Origin: Tannerella sp.
GTDB lineage: Bacteria > Bacteroidota > Bacteroidia > Bacteroidales > Tannerellaceae
Direction of reading: 5' to 3'
NCBI GenBank assembly: GCA_031272655.1
Contig: JAISTJ010000023.1
Location: forward strand, 1 to 7,124
Length of the DNA stretch: 7,124 nt
Shown piece after piece: positions 1 through 6,763 of the stretch; positions within the stretch are counted from its first letter, which is position 1, and each line of letters opens with the position of its first letter. Under the pieces are notes generated by a model. That model saw nothing but the letters and a program-made list of their open reading frames with translations, had not been told where the DNA came from and ran no database searches. Made by a program: the position numbers and the translations under genes.

Positions 1-324
1 GAATTGCTTGAGCGCAAACTCAATGAGCGCCTGTCTATCGCGGGAATTGAGGTTATGGAGGCTCGCGTCAACTATCTCGCTTATGCTCCGGAGATTGCAG
101 CCGTGATGCTTCGCCGCCAGCAAGCCGACGCTATCATCAGCGCACGCGAAAAGATTGTGGACGGCGCAGTAGGAATGGTGCAACACGCCCTCAAGAAACT
201 GTCGGAAGAGCAGATTATCGAACTCGACGACGAAAAGAAAGCGGCGATGGTGTCTAACCTGCTCGTTGTGCTTTGCGGCGACGAAAGGGCTACGCCGATT
301 GTTAATGCAGGGACACTCTATTAG
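1..324 (+). CDS. SPFH/band-7 domain protein, C-terminal part (5' end outside window)
   Basis: The frame is open from the first base and ends at TAG 322-324, giving 107 residues. The TTG at position 4 is an internal Leu codon, not a credible start, so the gene begins upstream. The visible part contains a helical [18 protein letters not shown] segment, then [20 protein letters not shown] and a long amphipathic helix ([13 protein letters not shown]...LKKLSEEQI), ending in a short polar tail. This is the pattern of the C-terminal part of the SPFH (stomatin/prohibitin/flotillin) domain and its following helix. Family members form membrane-bound oligomeric scaffolds and are often linked to proteases or membrane-stress responses; the partner here is unknown. 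The next gene starts 31 bp downstream, so an operon is likely. The stop codon's last base is the first base of a 7-bp repeat array. The family call is fairly secure; the function is inferred. Confidence 0.8.
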   Translation, partial: ELLERKLNERLSIAGIEVMEARVNYLAYAPEIAAVMLRRQQADAIISAREKIVDGAVGMVQHALKKLSEEQIIELDDEKKAAMVSNLLVVLCGDERATPIVNAGTLY

Positions 325-358
325 TTTGAGGTTTGAGGTTTTAAGTTTATGGTTTATG
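324..358 (+). repeat. 7-bp tandem repeat array A (5 units)
   Basis: Five consecutive 7-bp units fill the whole gap between two genes: GTTTGAG (324-330), GTTTGAG (331-337), GTTTTAA (338-344), GTTTATG (345-351), GTTTATG (352-358). The first unit begins with the last base of the upstream TAG stop, and the last unit ends with the ATG start codon of the downstream gene. The units are degenerate but phase is kept throughout. Confidence 0.85.
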
Positions 359-886
359 GAAGAATTGTGTTTTTATGAGCGGCAGAGGCTTTCGCCTTGG
401 TTGTTGATCTTGCCGCTGCTATTGCTTCTGGGCATATCAATTATGACGCTTCAGGGTAACGTATTTGCCATGTTGGGAGTTCTCGGAACGGTATTATTTA
501 CCGTCTTGCTGTACTTTTTCATGAACATGCATACGTTTATAGACGAAAATGGATTGACAATCAAGATGTTTCCCGCAATATGGAAGCGCAAACATTTCGC
601 GTGGGACGAAATCGCCGGTGCATACGTCCGTCAGTACAAACCGATAATGGAGTACGGAGGCTGGGGATACCGTACAAACACAGTGAAGGTCAAAAGCGCG
701 AACAACAAGCTTTTGCGCTTTTCATTTCAAAAGGACGTCGCGTATAATATGCGAGGCGATATCGGTTTGCAACTTGTTTTTAAAGACGGCAGGAAAATAC
801 TGATAGGCACGCAGAAACCCGAAGAACTGGACGAACTGCTTGACAAGTTGATTACAAAGGGTATAATCCATCCGTTAGAAGAGTGA
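356..886 (+). CDS. Two-helix membrane protein with PH-like soluble domain (DUF6141-like)
   Basis: The frame is open from 266, but the first 30 codons overlap the SPFH gene and read as low-quality sequence. The ATG at 356 begins a sensible 176-residue protein. Residues ~14-32 and ~38-57 are hydrophobic and should form a hairpin of two membrane helices. Residues ~58-168 form a beta-rich domain ending in a helix, as in bacterial PH-like domains. Motifs include FIDENGLTIKMFP (61-73), WDEIAGAYVRQY (83-94), EYGGWGYR (99-106) and GTQKPEELDELLDKL (151-165). I associate the GGWG and GTQKPEEL motifs with DUF6141, a Bacteroidetes family of unknown function; this is from memory. The next gene begins 2 bp after the TGA stop, which indicates tight co-expression with a DNA-binding protein. 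The soluble domain should face the cytoplasm. No enzymatic residues are evident. Confidence 0.8.
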   Translation: MEELCFYERQRLSPWLLILPLLLLLGISIMTLQGNVFAMLGVLGTVLFTVLLYFFMNMHTFIDENGLTIKMFPAIWKRKHFAWDEIAGAYVRQYKPIMEYGGWGYRTNTVKVKSANNKLLRFSFQKDVAYNMRGDIGLQLVFKDGRKILIGTQKPEELDELLDKLITKGIIHPLEE

Positions 887-888
887 TT

Positions 889-1053
889 ATGGCTGAAAAA
901 GAGAAAGAAAAGACTGTCAAGCCTTTCGTGCTGCGTATGGACGCCAAGACGATGTCGGCGCTCGAAAAATGGGCGTCCGACGAATTTCGTTCTCTGAACG
1001 GGCAAATCCTCTATATCCTCCACAACGCCCTCAAACACAGCAAGCGGATTTAG
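889..1053 (+). CDS. Arc-like ribbon-helix-helix DNA-binding protein, 54 aa
   Basis: A short gene runs from ATG 889 to TAG 1051-1053, starting 2 bp after the stop of the membrane-protein gene. The product has a charged lead (MAEKEKEKTV), a strand KPFVLRMD (11-18), a helix TMSALEKWASDEF (21-33) and a second helix after the turn, SLNGQILYILHNALK (35-49). Strand-helix-helix with NGQI in the turn is the pattern of Arc/MetJ-type ribbon-helix-helix proteins, which dimerise and contact the DNA major groove through the paired strands. Small Arc-family proteins of this style occur beside SPFH genes in Bacteroidetes (recalled, not searched). There is no adjacent toxin gene, so an antitoxin role is unsupported. 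Autoregulation of the upstream cluster is a plausible inference. Its stop codon directly abuts the inverted-end repeat beginning at 1054. Confidence 0.8.
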   Translation: MAEKEKEKTVKPFVLRMDAKTMSALEKWASDEFRSLNGQILYILHNALKHSKRI

Positions 1054-1129
1054 CGTCATTGCAAACAATGTGAAGCAATCGTCAATAAAGCCTTCATGCA
1101 GGTTTTTCAGGTGCGCTTTCGCAATGACG
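1054..1129. repeat. 76-bp inverted-end repeat element, copy 1
   Basis: The element begins with CGTCATTGC (1054-1062) and ends with its exact reverse complement GCAATGACG (1121-1129). The arms extend to 12 bp with one mismatch. The interior carries GTGAAGCAATC (1070-1080). A related sequence in the same orientation lies at 6681-6749; the first 27 bases of the two copies match at 23 positions. It sits between convergent genes (Arc-like stop at 1053, holB stop at 1140), so its transcript could fold and help end transcription from both sides, but it lacks a clear T-tract. Short non-coding dispersed repeat (REP/MITE-like) is the best description. Confidence 0.75.
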
Positions 1130-1139
1130 GGAGGCCGAA

Positions 1140-2276
1140 TTACGCTTTCACCAACACGGTGATTCGCATTGAAAGATCGAAGAAAACCATTTTAGAATTG
1201 ACATTCTGACCGATATGCGCCTCTGCAAGGGAAAATTCGTCCATCAGTCCGGTGATGTTGCGCTCGTTCACATATTTGTGAAAATTCACCGAAAAAGCGG
1301 CTTCGTCGTTGTTAAGGTAGTTTAACGCCGGTTCCGAGAGGCAAAGCAGGAAATTCTCGCGTATCTGTCGCTGGCAGTAGGCGAGGAAGTTCTTTTGCTT
1401 CTCGCGTCCCAATGACGCCATTTCTTCGGCAAACTGCTTCATTCCCACTATGTTACGCGCCCATCCGTTACGCATGATGAGTTTGAACTGCTCAAGGAAA
1501 AATGCTTCGTCTTCGCTTTCGGACAGTAATCGTGTGGCTTTCAGGTAGTTGCCGTTAGCAAGATGCGCTGTCTGGCGGGCAAGGGTCTCATCCAAATTCA
1601 GCTCCGTAACAAGCTGATTAACAAGCATATCATGCGGTATGGGGCGCACCTGCACAAGTTGCGAACGCGAATAGATAGTTCCGAGGACATTGTTCGGTTC
1701 GGGCGAAACCATCACAATAGCCGTGTTCGGATACGGTTCTTCTATGATTTTCAGCAACTTGTTGGAGCAAGAGATATTCATCCTTTCAGGCATCCAGATG
1801 AACAAAACACGATATGCCGCCTCGTAAATTTTCATGTTCATCTTGTGGAGAATCTTGTCGCTCTCGGCGGCATAGATTGTTGCAGCTTTGTTTTCGGCTC
1901 CGAGCGAAGTCAGCCACGTATCTATGTCAAAATAAGTGTGTTCCGCTGTCTGGGACTTCAAAAAGCTGCGCCATTCGGTATGATAGTCGTCGCATGTTTC
2001 CTTTTTCTTTTCCTTGTTTTGCACCATCGGGAAGACGAAATGCAGGTCTGGATGCGCCAAAGCGTCGTATTTAACGCACGAGGGGCATTTCCCGCAAGCG
2101 TCCTCATCGCTCCTGTCCGTGCAGTTGAGGTATTGTGCGTATGCTAATGCAAGGTGAAACGAGCCGTATCCTTCCGCTCCGCAAAACATAAGTGCATGAG
2201 GCACAATGCCTTTACGCGCCGCTCCCGTAAGATACCGCTTCAATTCATCCTGTCCGATTACATCCTTGAAATACAT
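1140..2276 (-). CDS. holB: DNA polymerase III subunit delta'
   Basis: The 378-residue product is the clamp-loader subunit that, with delta, gamma/tau and accessory subunits, opens the beta sliding clamp onto primed DNA. The N-terminus (FKDVIGQDELKRYL) and HALMFCGAEGYGSFHLALAYA (27-47) match the AAA+ domain. The P-loop has no Lys at the usual GK position (GAEGYGSF, 33-40), as expected for delta', which does not hydrolyse ATP. Four Cys (52, 61, 64, 67) form the zinc module, with CGKCPSC at 61-67. The Walker-B-like strand VLFIWMPERMN (157-167) lacks DEAD, and SRSQ (203-206) keeps the Arg finger of the clamp-loader SRC motif while the Cys is replaced by Ser. An insert rich in Lys (QNKEKKKETCDDYHTEWRSF) is typical of Bacteroidetes versions in my recollection. 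The rest is helical and matches the oligomerisation collar. It lies 64 bp downstream of the GH2 gene with no terminator visible, so it is probably co-transcribed. Length is normal. Confidence 0.93.
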   Translation of the reverse strand: MYFKDVIGQDELKRYLTGAARKGIVPHALMFCGAEGYGSFHLALAYAQYLNCTDRSDEDACGKCPSCVKYDALAHPDLHFVFPMVQNKEKKKETCDDYHTEWRSFLKSQTAEHTYFDIDTWLTSLGAENKAATIYAAESDKILHKMNMKIYEAAYRVLFIWMPERMNISCSNKLLKIIEEPYPNTAIVMVSPEPNNVLGTIYSRSQLVQVRPIPHDMLVNQLVTELNLDETLARQTAHLANGNYLKATRLLSESEDEAFFLEQFKLIMRNGWARNIVGMKQFAEEMASLGREKQKNFLAYCQRQIRENFLLCLSEPALNYLNNDEAAFSVNFHKYVNERNITGLMDEFSLAEAHIGQNVNSKMVFFDLSMRITVLVKA

Positions 2277-2278
2277 AA

Positions 2279-2348
2279 AAACTCTAAACTCTAAACTCTA
2301 AATTCTAAACTCTAAACTCTTAATTCTTAATTCTTAATTCTTAATTCT
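2279..2348. repeat. 7-bp tandem repeat array B (10 units)
   Basis: Ten in-phase 7-mers on the plus strand: AAACTCT at 2279, 2286 and 2293, AAATTCT at 2300, AAACTCT at 2307 and 2314, then TAATTCT at 2321, 2328, 2335 and 2342. Both flanking genes are on the minus strand, where the units read AGAATTA then AGAGTTT. The array fills almost the whole gap between the GH2 gene and holB. It begins two bases upstream of the holB ATG and runs into the GH2 reading frame, supplying its TAA stop (2341-2343) and most of the codons for the last two residues. Confidence 0.95.
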
Positions 2349-5043
2349 CAATCCGTATCACCGCATCCAAGCAAGTAGTTTTAACGGTTACATCATATTG
2401 TTCGCCGGGCGCAAGTGTGAAATAATTGTCTGACCACAAGGCAGATATCTCTTCCCCGTTGGTAATCAACTGGGGATTAAGAAAAAACGCAATCTTATCC
2501 GATTTGTTGGTGAAATGTAAAGTCCTTGTATTAAGCGATTTAACTTCCTCAACGGTAATTTCTGCCTTTGGTAATCGGGCTAAAGCAGTGAAATCATTCT
2601 CGCCATTGAGCCAGTACGTGTTGCGCGACAGCGTTTTGCCGCTACTATCGGTTAATCGAAGTAAAACAATATAAATTTGCTGGTTATCAGATAGTTGTGT
2701 GCCGATATTTGCACATTTCACTACATCCGTCTGGGGAAGTTTGGTCACATTGACCTTTTGCGTGCCAAGTAGCTTAGAATCAAGATTATATATGCTTATT
2801 TCAGCTTGCAGGCCGGTATATTGTTGATACGAGCGGTTGACGACAACAATATCGTGCGTAAGCGGATTGTGCTGAATATGAACGGGTTCGCAAGCGCGCT
2901 GCATGGCATAGTAACCGGAGTTCGGATTGAGATACCAGTCATAAACCTGCCAAACCACGCTTGGAAAGGCCGCGTTGAGCTTCCAAAGCATCACGCCGCC
3001 TGTATTATTGAGCTTGTCGGCCGCCGATTCAAAAATGCCCTGGTAGCCAACATAATTCATCAACTGCATTTTATCTGAAAAGTCTTTGATAGACAGAGGT
3101 TTACCATAGCGTCGTACCATCTCCTCATAATACAACTCATAATGACCGTTGCCGGTGCAGGCGTCATGATAACCCCATGTGTGGTTCAATGGGAAAGGTA
3201 AAGTCTTATCCCACACCAAGTTAGGTATGATTTTCTTAAGGGAATTATAGGTCGGTTGCGAAGGAATACCTGTTTCGTCCTTAAAAACCCAGTCTTTTCC
3301 CTTGATTATCAACTCATAATACTTTTCAGGCGACTGCCATGTATAGGGTCCGCCGCTGTAAACGCCGCCGTCTTTGTTGTCCGGCCACGATTTTTGCCAC
3401 CCTTCGGGCAGGTTTGCAAAGCCGGAAGAGCAAGGAATGAACGGGCGTGTGCCGTCGAGTTCGATAACGCTGTTACGCATCGCTTCGTACAGTTCCTTGC
3501 GGGCATGACCCTCGTTGCCGCCTGTCCAGACAAGCAGACTGGGGTGATTGCGGATACGCAGCACTGTACTTACGACATTGCGCTTGAATACATCGCCCTC
3601 AAGCGGCCAGTCGGGCGAGCCTTTAAATTCACCTTGCGTGTCGCCGGTTATCCAAAAGTCCGACCACACGAGAAGCCCGTATCTGTCGGCAAGGTCAAAG
3701 AAAACATCCGGCGGGGTTATGCCACCGCCCCAAATCCTTACAAGATTAATGTTGGCATTCTTACATAACTGAAGCTCAGCAACATAACGCGCAGAATCGC
3801 GCTGCAGGCAAAAATCAGGCACCCACGCCCCGCCTGCCAAATGGATGCGCCGGCCGTTAAGATAAAAATCGCGGCGCAGCGCCTTGCCTTTCTCTTGCAC
3901 CGCATTGGACGAAACGGTGCGTAAACCGTACAAAAAGCTTATTTCATCCGACAGCTGCCCGTCTTGCTCATACCGCAACGTTACAGTATATAGGTTTTGC
4001 TCGCCGTAACCGTTTGCCCACCAGAGTTTTGGGTTGTTTATCGTAAGTTTTTTCTCAGTCGAAGGATTGAACGTTACGACAGTTGATTTTGATTCAGAAG
4101 CAGTTACGTCTTTTGTGAATGTAATCGTTTCACCATCAAAGTTTTCCGGTTTCATCCGGACGGTCAGTTTTCCTTCGGAAGACTTATTGCTGTGATTATC
4201 AAGGTTTAACGACAACGTAAGATTGGCTTTTGTATAGTTCTTAGTATCAGGCAGTTCGGTAACAAGGTGAGGCTTGGTGATGGTAACGGGGCCTGACGTA
4301 CGCAAGAAAACGGGTTGCCAGATGCCGATATTGCGGTCGCGCACCGGCGGCACCCAGTCCCAACCCACTGAACATAACATAGTTACGTTCTTGCCGATGT
4401 CGCCGGTCGGTCCGCCGTTCAGATAGAAATCGCCCATCGCTTCCAACTGCTCCGTGTCCGGAAGTCCCGCATAATCAAGAGGATATATCTTCACGCAAAG
4501 AACGTTTTTCGCCCCTGTTTTTACTAACTTGCTGACTTCCAATGAGTATTCGGCGAACATCCCCGCCATTTGCGACGAATCGGCGACAAGCGAACCGTTG
4601 AGCCATACTTCCGCCCGATAGTTTATTCCCTTGAATATCAGATGAAAAAAACGTCCTTTATCTGTTTCGGGAACATCAAACGAGGTGCGAAACCAATATG
4701 GCTTCTTCCACGGATTTGCAACGCCCGGAATGTGGCTGAACTTTTCAAGGTCATAGCGTTTGTTAAATTCGTCGTTCGCATCGGGAATCAGCATGTTATT
4801 CAACCCCGTATATGGGTCGGGATAAACGCGGTTGGCGACTAATCCGCTTAGTACGGTTGTTGGCACCTTCACCGGAAACCAGTATATATCAGGCTGATAA
4901 TCAGGCGAAGAAAGCGTTTTGCCATTCTCGCTTACCAATTCGGACGATTGCATTTCAAAACAAATGAGCCGGCGTTGGGTTTGCGCCGAAACCGTTATTG
5001 CCGGCAGTATTAAACATGTTAATAATAAATGTCTTAGTATCAT
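2341..5043 (-). CDS. Secreted GH2 glycoside hydrolase, beta-mannosidase / exo-beta-glucosaminidase type
   Basis: A 900-residue exported enzyme. Residues 1-20 are a signal peptide with likely cleavage after VSA (18-20), so it acts in the periplasm or at the surface. Domains in order: GH2 sugar-binding jelly roll (~30-250, with PYWFRTSFDVP at 115-125 and EVWLNG at 145-150), Ig-like domain (~255-375), TIM-barrel catalytic domain (~385-710), and C-terminal Ig-like domains (~720-900). The acid/base is Glu511 in WTGGNEGH (506-513); the probable nucleophile is Glu590 in WVFKDETGIPS (585-595). The barrel strand NLVRIWGGG (433-441) and GLLVWSDFWITGD (456-468) are typical of the family. The late stretch from GGVMLWKLN to ACEPVHIQHNP (682-727) resembles exo-beta-D-glucosaminidases and endo-beta-mannosidases more than lacZ-type beta-galactosidases. 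Exact substrate cannot be read from sequence. The ATG (5041-5043) overlaps the cstA stop by 4 bp (ATGA). No SusC/SusD genes are in view. Confidence 0.92.
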   Translation of the reverse strand: MILRHLLLTCLILPAITVSAQTQRRLICFEMQSSELVSENGKTLSSPDYQPDIYWFPVKVPTTVLSGLVANRVYPDPYTGLNNMLIPDANDEFNKRYDLEKFSHIPGVANPWKKPYWFRTSFDVPETDKGRFFHLIFKGINYRAEVWLNGSLVADSSQMAGMFAEYSLEVSKLVKTGAKNVLCVKIYPLDYAGLPDTEQLEAMGDFYLNGGPTGDIGKNVTMLCSVGWDWVPPVRDRNIGIWQPVFLRTSGPVTITKPHLVTELPDTKNYTKANLTLSLNLDNHSNKSSEGKLTVRMKPENFDGETITFTKDVTASESKSTVVTFNPSTEKKLTINNPKLWWANGYGEQNLYTVTLRYEQDGQLSDEISFLYGLRTVSSNAVQEKGKALRRDFYLNGRRIHLAGGAWVPDFCLQRDSARYVAELQLCKNANINLVRIWGGGITPPDVFFDLADRYGLLVWSDFWITGDTQGEFKGSPDWPLEGDVFKRNVVSTVLRIRNHPSLLVWTGGNEGHARKELYEAMRNSVIELDGTRPFIPCSSGFANLPEGWQKSWPDNKDGGVYSGGPYTWQSPEKYYELIIKGKDWVFKDETGIPSQPTYNSLKKIIPNLVWDKTLPFPLNHTWGYHDACTGNGHYELYYEEMVRRYGKPLSIKDFSDKMQLMNYVGYQGIFESAADKLNNTGGVMLWKLNAAFPSVVWQVYDWYLNPNSGYYAMQRACEPVHIQHNPLTHDIVVVNRSYQQYTGLQAEISIYNLDSKLLGTQKVNVTKLPQTDVVKCANIGTQLSDNQQIYIVLLRLTDSSGKTLSRNTYWLNGENDFTALARLPKAEITVEEVKSLNTRTLHFTNKSDKIAFFLNPQLITNGEEISALWSDNYFTLAPGEQYDVTVKTTCLDAVIRIEN

Positions 5044-6470
5044 AATTTTTTAGTTTTAATCCAATAAAAGAAATATCCCGACGTAATCAATGTAGCTAAT
5101 GCGCCTATTATCAGTGATATATGATAAGAAAGCCCGATACCTTCGGGTCGTGGAGCTGCGAAGAGGTAAGTTGAACAGACCATCGTCATAAAGATAGCCG
5201 GAACCAGCGCTACATAATAGAACTTGCGCCTGCGGGCAAGGTAAACTGTTATAGCCCAGAGGGTAAAGACGGCAAGCGTCTGATTACACCAAGCGAAATA
5301 ACGCCATAGCACGTCGAAGTTCATCTGCAAAATAATAAAAGTGAGAATGAAAATCGGTATTGAGATAGCAAGCCGTTTAACTATCGGTTTCTGGTCTAAA
5401 TGCAGAAAGTCGGCAGCAATAAGACGCGCCGAGCGCAATGCCGTATCGCCTGAAGTTATCGGGGCGGCAACCACGCCAAGTAGCGCTAAAAAGCCGCCAA
5501 CGACGCCAAGCCAGTCTTTTGAAATAAAATTGACTACTTCAGCCGCTTTGTTGGCTGTGGCGGGAAGGTCAGCGACATACTGTTGCAATCCTTCGATAGA
5601 ACCTTTAAACGACGCCGCAGCCGCCGCCCAAATCAACGCTACAATGCCTTCTGCCACCATAGCGCCATAGAAACAACGCTGTCCAAGCCGCTCGTTCTTA
5701 ATGCAACGCGCCATTATAGGCGACTGGGTGGCATGAAACCCCGAAATCGCCCCGCACGCTATGCTTACAAACATTATCGGAAAAATATGTAAACCCTTGT
5801 TCGGATGCACATTAGCAAAGCCTGTAGAAAACTCCGGTATCGGGGCGTTATTGAAAAACAGCGCCGTAAGTATTCCGACAGCCATAAACAGCAACGCAAA
5901 TCCGAAAAGCGGATAAATGCGACCTATCAGCTTATCCACAGGCAGAAGTGTTGCTAAAATATAATATGCGAAAATAATTATTGTCCAGATAATTACGCTT
6001 ATTGACGGCGTCATTCCGGATAATAATCCTGCCGGACCGGAAATAAAAACCGCCCCGACAAGCACCATCAGCGCCAATGCAAACAGCCTCATTATCAGTT
6101 TGATATATTTACCAAGCTCTTTGCCAATCAGTTCCGGCAAACTTGCACCATTTTCACGCACCGACATCATACCCGACATATAGTCGTGCACAGCGCCGCC
6201 AAAAATAGTACCGAGGGTAATCCACAGAAAAGCAGCCGGCCCGAACATCACGCCCATGATAGCGCCGAATATAGGTCCAAGTCCCGCAATATTAAGGAAC
6301 TGAATTAAAAACACACGCCACCACGGCAGAGGCACATAGTCCACGCCATCACGGAGCGCAAAAGCAGGCGTTTCCCGCTCACGTTCAACCCCAAAAATCC
6401 GTTCCATAAGGCTACCATAAATGAAATAACCCGCAACAAGGAACACAAGACAGGCAATAAAAGAAATCAT
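5040..6470 (-). CDS. cstA: Carbon starvation protein CstA-family transporter (compact form)
   Basis: A 476-residue inner-membrane carrier from the ATG at 6468-6470. The frame is open to a TTG at 6519-6521, but that adds 17 residues without family resemblance, and the promoter-like -7 element lies inside that extension, so the ATG is preferred. The N-terminus MISFIACLVFLVAGYFIYG is the first membrane helix. Conserved CstA signatures: NIAGLGPIFGAIMG (60-73), WITLGTIFGGAVHDYMSGMM (83-102), SVRENGASLPE (103-113), SGFHATQSPIMARC (243-256), and ITSGDTALRSARLIAAD (338-354). About a dozen strongly hydrophobic segments are present. Enterobacterial CstA is about 700 residues; this short form lacks much of that length, as in many Bacteroidetes. 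Characterised members import peptides or pyruvate; the substrate here is unknown. It is first in a minus-strand operon and overlaps the GH2 start by 4 bp. Confidence 0.92.
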   Translation of the reverse strand: MISFIACLVFLVAGYFIYGSLMERIFGVERERETPAFALRDGVDYVPLPWWRVFLIQFLNIAGLGPIFGAIMGVMFGPAAFLWITLGTIFGGAVHDYMSGMMSVRENGASLPELIGKELGKYIKLIMRLFALALMVLVGAVFISGPAGLLSGMTPSISVIIWTIIIFAYYILATLLPVDKLIGRIYPLFGFALLFMAVGILTALFFNNAPIPEFSTGFANVHPNKGLHIFPIMFVSIACGAISGFHATQSPIMARCIKNERLGQRCFYGAMVAEGIVALIWAAAAASFKGSIEGLQQYVADLPATANKAAEVVNFISKDWLGVVGGFLALLGVVAAPITSGDTALRSARLIAADFLHLDQKPIVKRLAISIPIFILTFIILQMNFDVLWRYFAWCNQTLAVFTLWAITVYLARRRKFYYVALVPAIFMTMVCSTYLFAAPRPEGIGLSYHISLIIGALATLITSGYFFYWIKTKKL

Positions 6471-6496
6471 AGCGATAGAATCATTAAAACTCACCG

Positions 6497-6504
6497 CAAA
6501 GGTA
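6497..6504 (-). promoter_or_regulatory. Bacteroidetes-type -7 promoter element upstream of cstA
   Basis: The minus strand reads TACCTTTG, an exact match to the Bacteroides -7 consensus TAnnTTTG. It ends 26 bases before the cstA ATG, which would give a leader of roughly 20 nt. The -33 side is poor: no TTTG at the usual 19-21 bp spacing, only an AT-rich tract (about 6521-6540) and a TTG at 6519-6521 that is too close. It is the only match to this consensus I found in the gap upstream of cstA. Confidence 0.45.
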
Positions 6505-6599
6505 TAAAAATATCGCCACAATCATAAAAAAATTTTACAAGAAAAAAGTTGTCTTAAAACGCAAGTGGTTCAAAATAACATCATTAACGAGTAGATTGC

Positions 6600-6609
6600 C
6601 GACATGTCG
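6600..6609. promoter_or_regulatory. Perfect 10-bp palindrome, possible operator
   Basis: CGACATGTCG is a perfect palindrome, about 130 bp upstream of the cstA start and about 95 bp upstream of the -7 element. Its symmetry would suit a dimeric regulator, but a 10-bp palindrome can arise by chance in this length, and no second copy was seen. Confidence 0.2.
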
Positions 6610-6680
6610 AAGTATTAATTAACTTCAAACTCTATATGGGCGATAAGGTCTGCTGACGCTTCGCTCTGAAATGCCACTAC

Positions 6681-6749
6681 CGTAATTGCGAACACAGTGA
6701 AGCAATCTCTGCGCAAATCAGCTTGCTTTGTAAACTTAGCAATGATGAC
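6681..6749. repeat. Inverted-end repeat element, copy 2 (diverged, 69 bp)
   Basis: The left end CGTAATTGCGAAC (6681-6693) is followed by GTGAAGCAATC (6697-6707), matching copy 1 at 23 of the first 27 positions. The right end GCAATGATGAC (6739-6749) is a diverged reverse complement of the left end (ATTGC/GCAAT core retained). The interior has a separate 6-bp stem, AAGCAA (6700-6705) with TTGCTT (6723-6728). The middles of the two copies do not align by eye. Same orientation as copy 1. Confidence 0.6.
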
Positions 6750-6763
6750 TTGCAGGCGGCATT

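Noticed and set aside
266..355. Upstream extension of the membrane-protein frame
   Set aside because: These 30 codons overlap the SPFH coding sequence and the 7-bp array, and do not continue the family pattern; ATG 356 fits better.
889..1053. Antitoxin of a toxin-antitoxin pair
   Set aside because: The Arc-like protein could suggest this, but there is no toxin-sized partner on either side; the downstream gene is holB on the opposite strand.
727..1068. 113-codon minus-strand frame
   Set aside because: It is antisense to two better-supported genes, with a poly-Ser run that is the reverse of the Glu/Leu-rich helix codons.
1563..2147. 194-codon plus-strand frame opposite holB
   Set aside because: Shadow frame of holB; Arg/His/Cys-rich composition and no recognisable domain.
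1172..2276. Inactivation of holB because the P-loop lacks Lys
   Set aside because: Delta' subunits normally lack a working P-loop; the zinc Cys residues and Arg finger are intact and the length is normal.
2279..2348. CRISPR-like repeats
   Set aside because: The units are 7 bp and directly adjacent with no spacers, so this is a simple tandem array.
3256..3768. 170-codon plus-strand frame opposite the GH2 gene
   Set aside because: It lies wholly within the well-supported GH2 catalytic domain on the other strand and has no domain pattern.
5001..5016. Lipoprotein signal on the GH2 enzyme (LLLTC near the N-terminus)
   Set aside because: The Cys is at residue 10, too early for a lipobox, and the -1 Thr is atypical; a standard signal peptide cleaved after VSA fits better.
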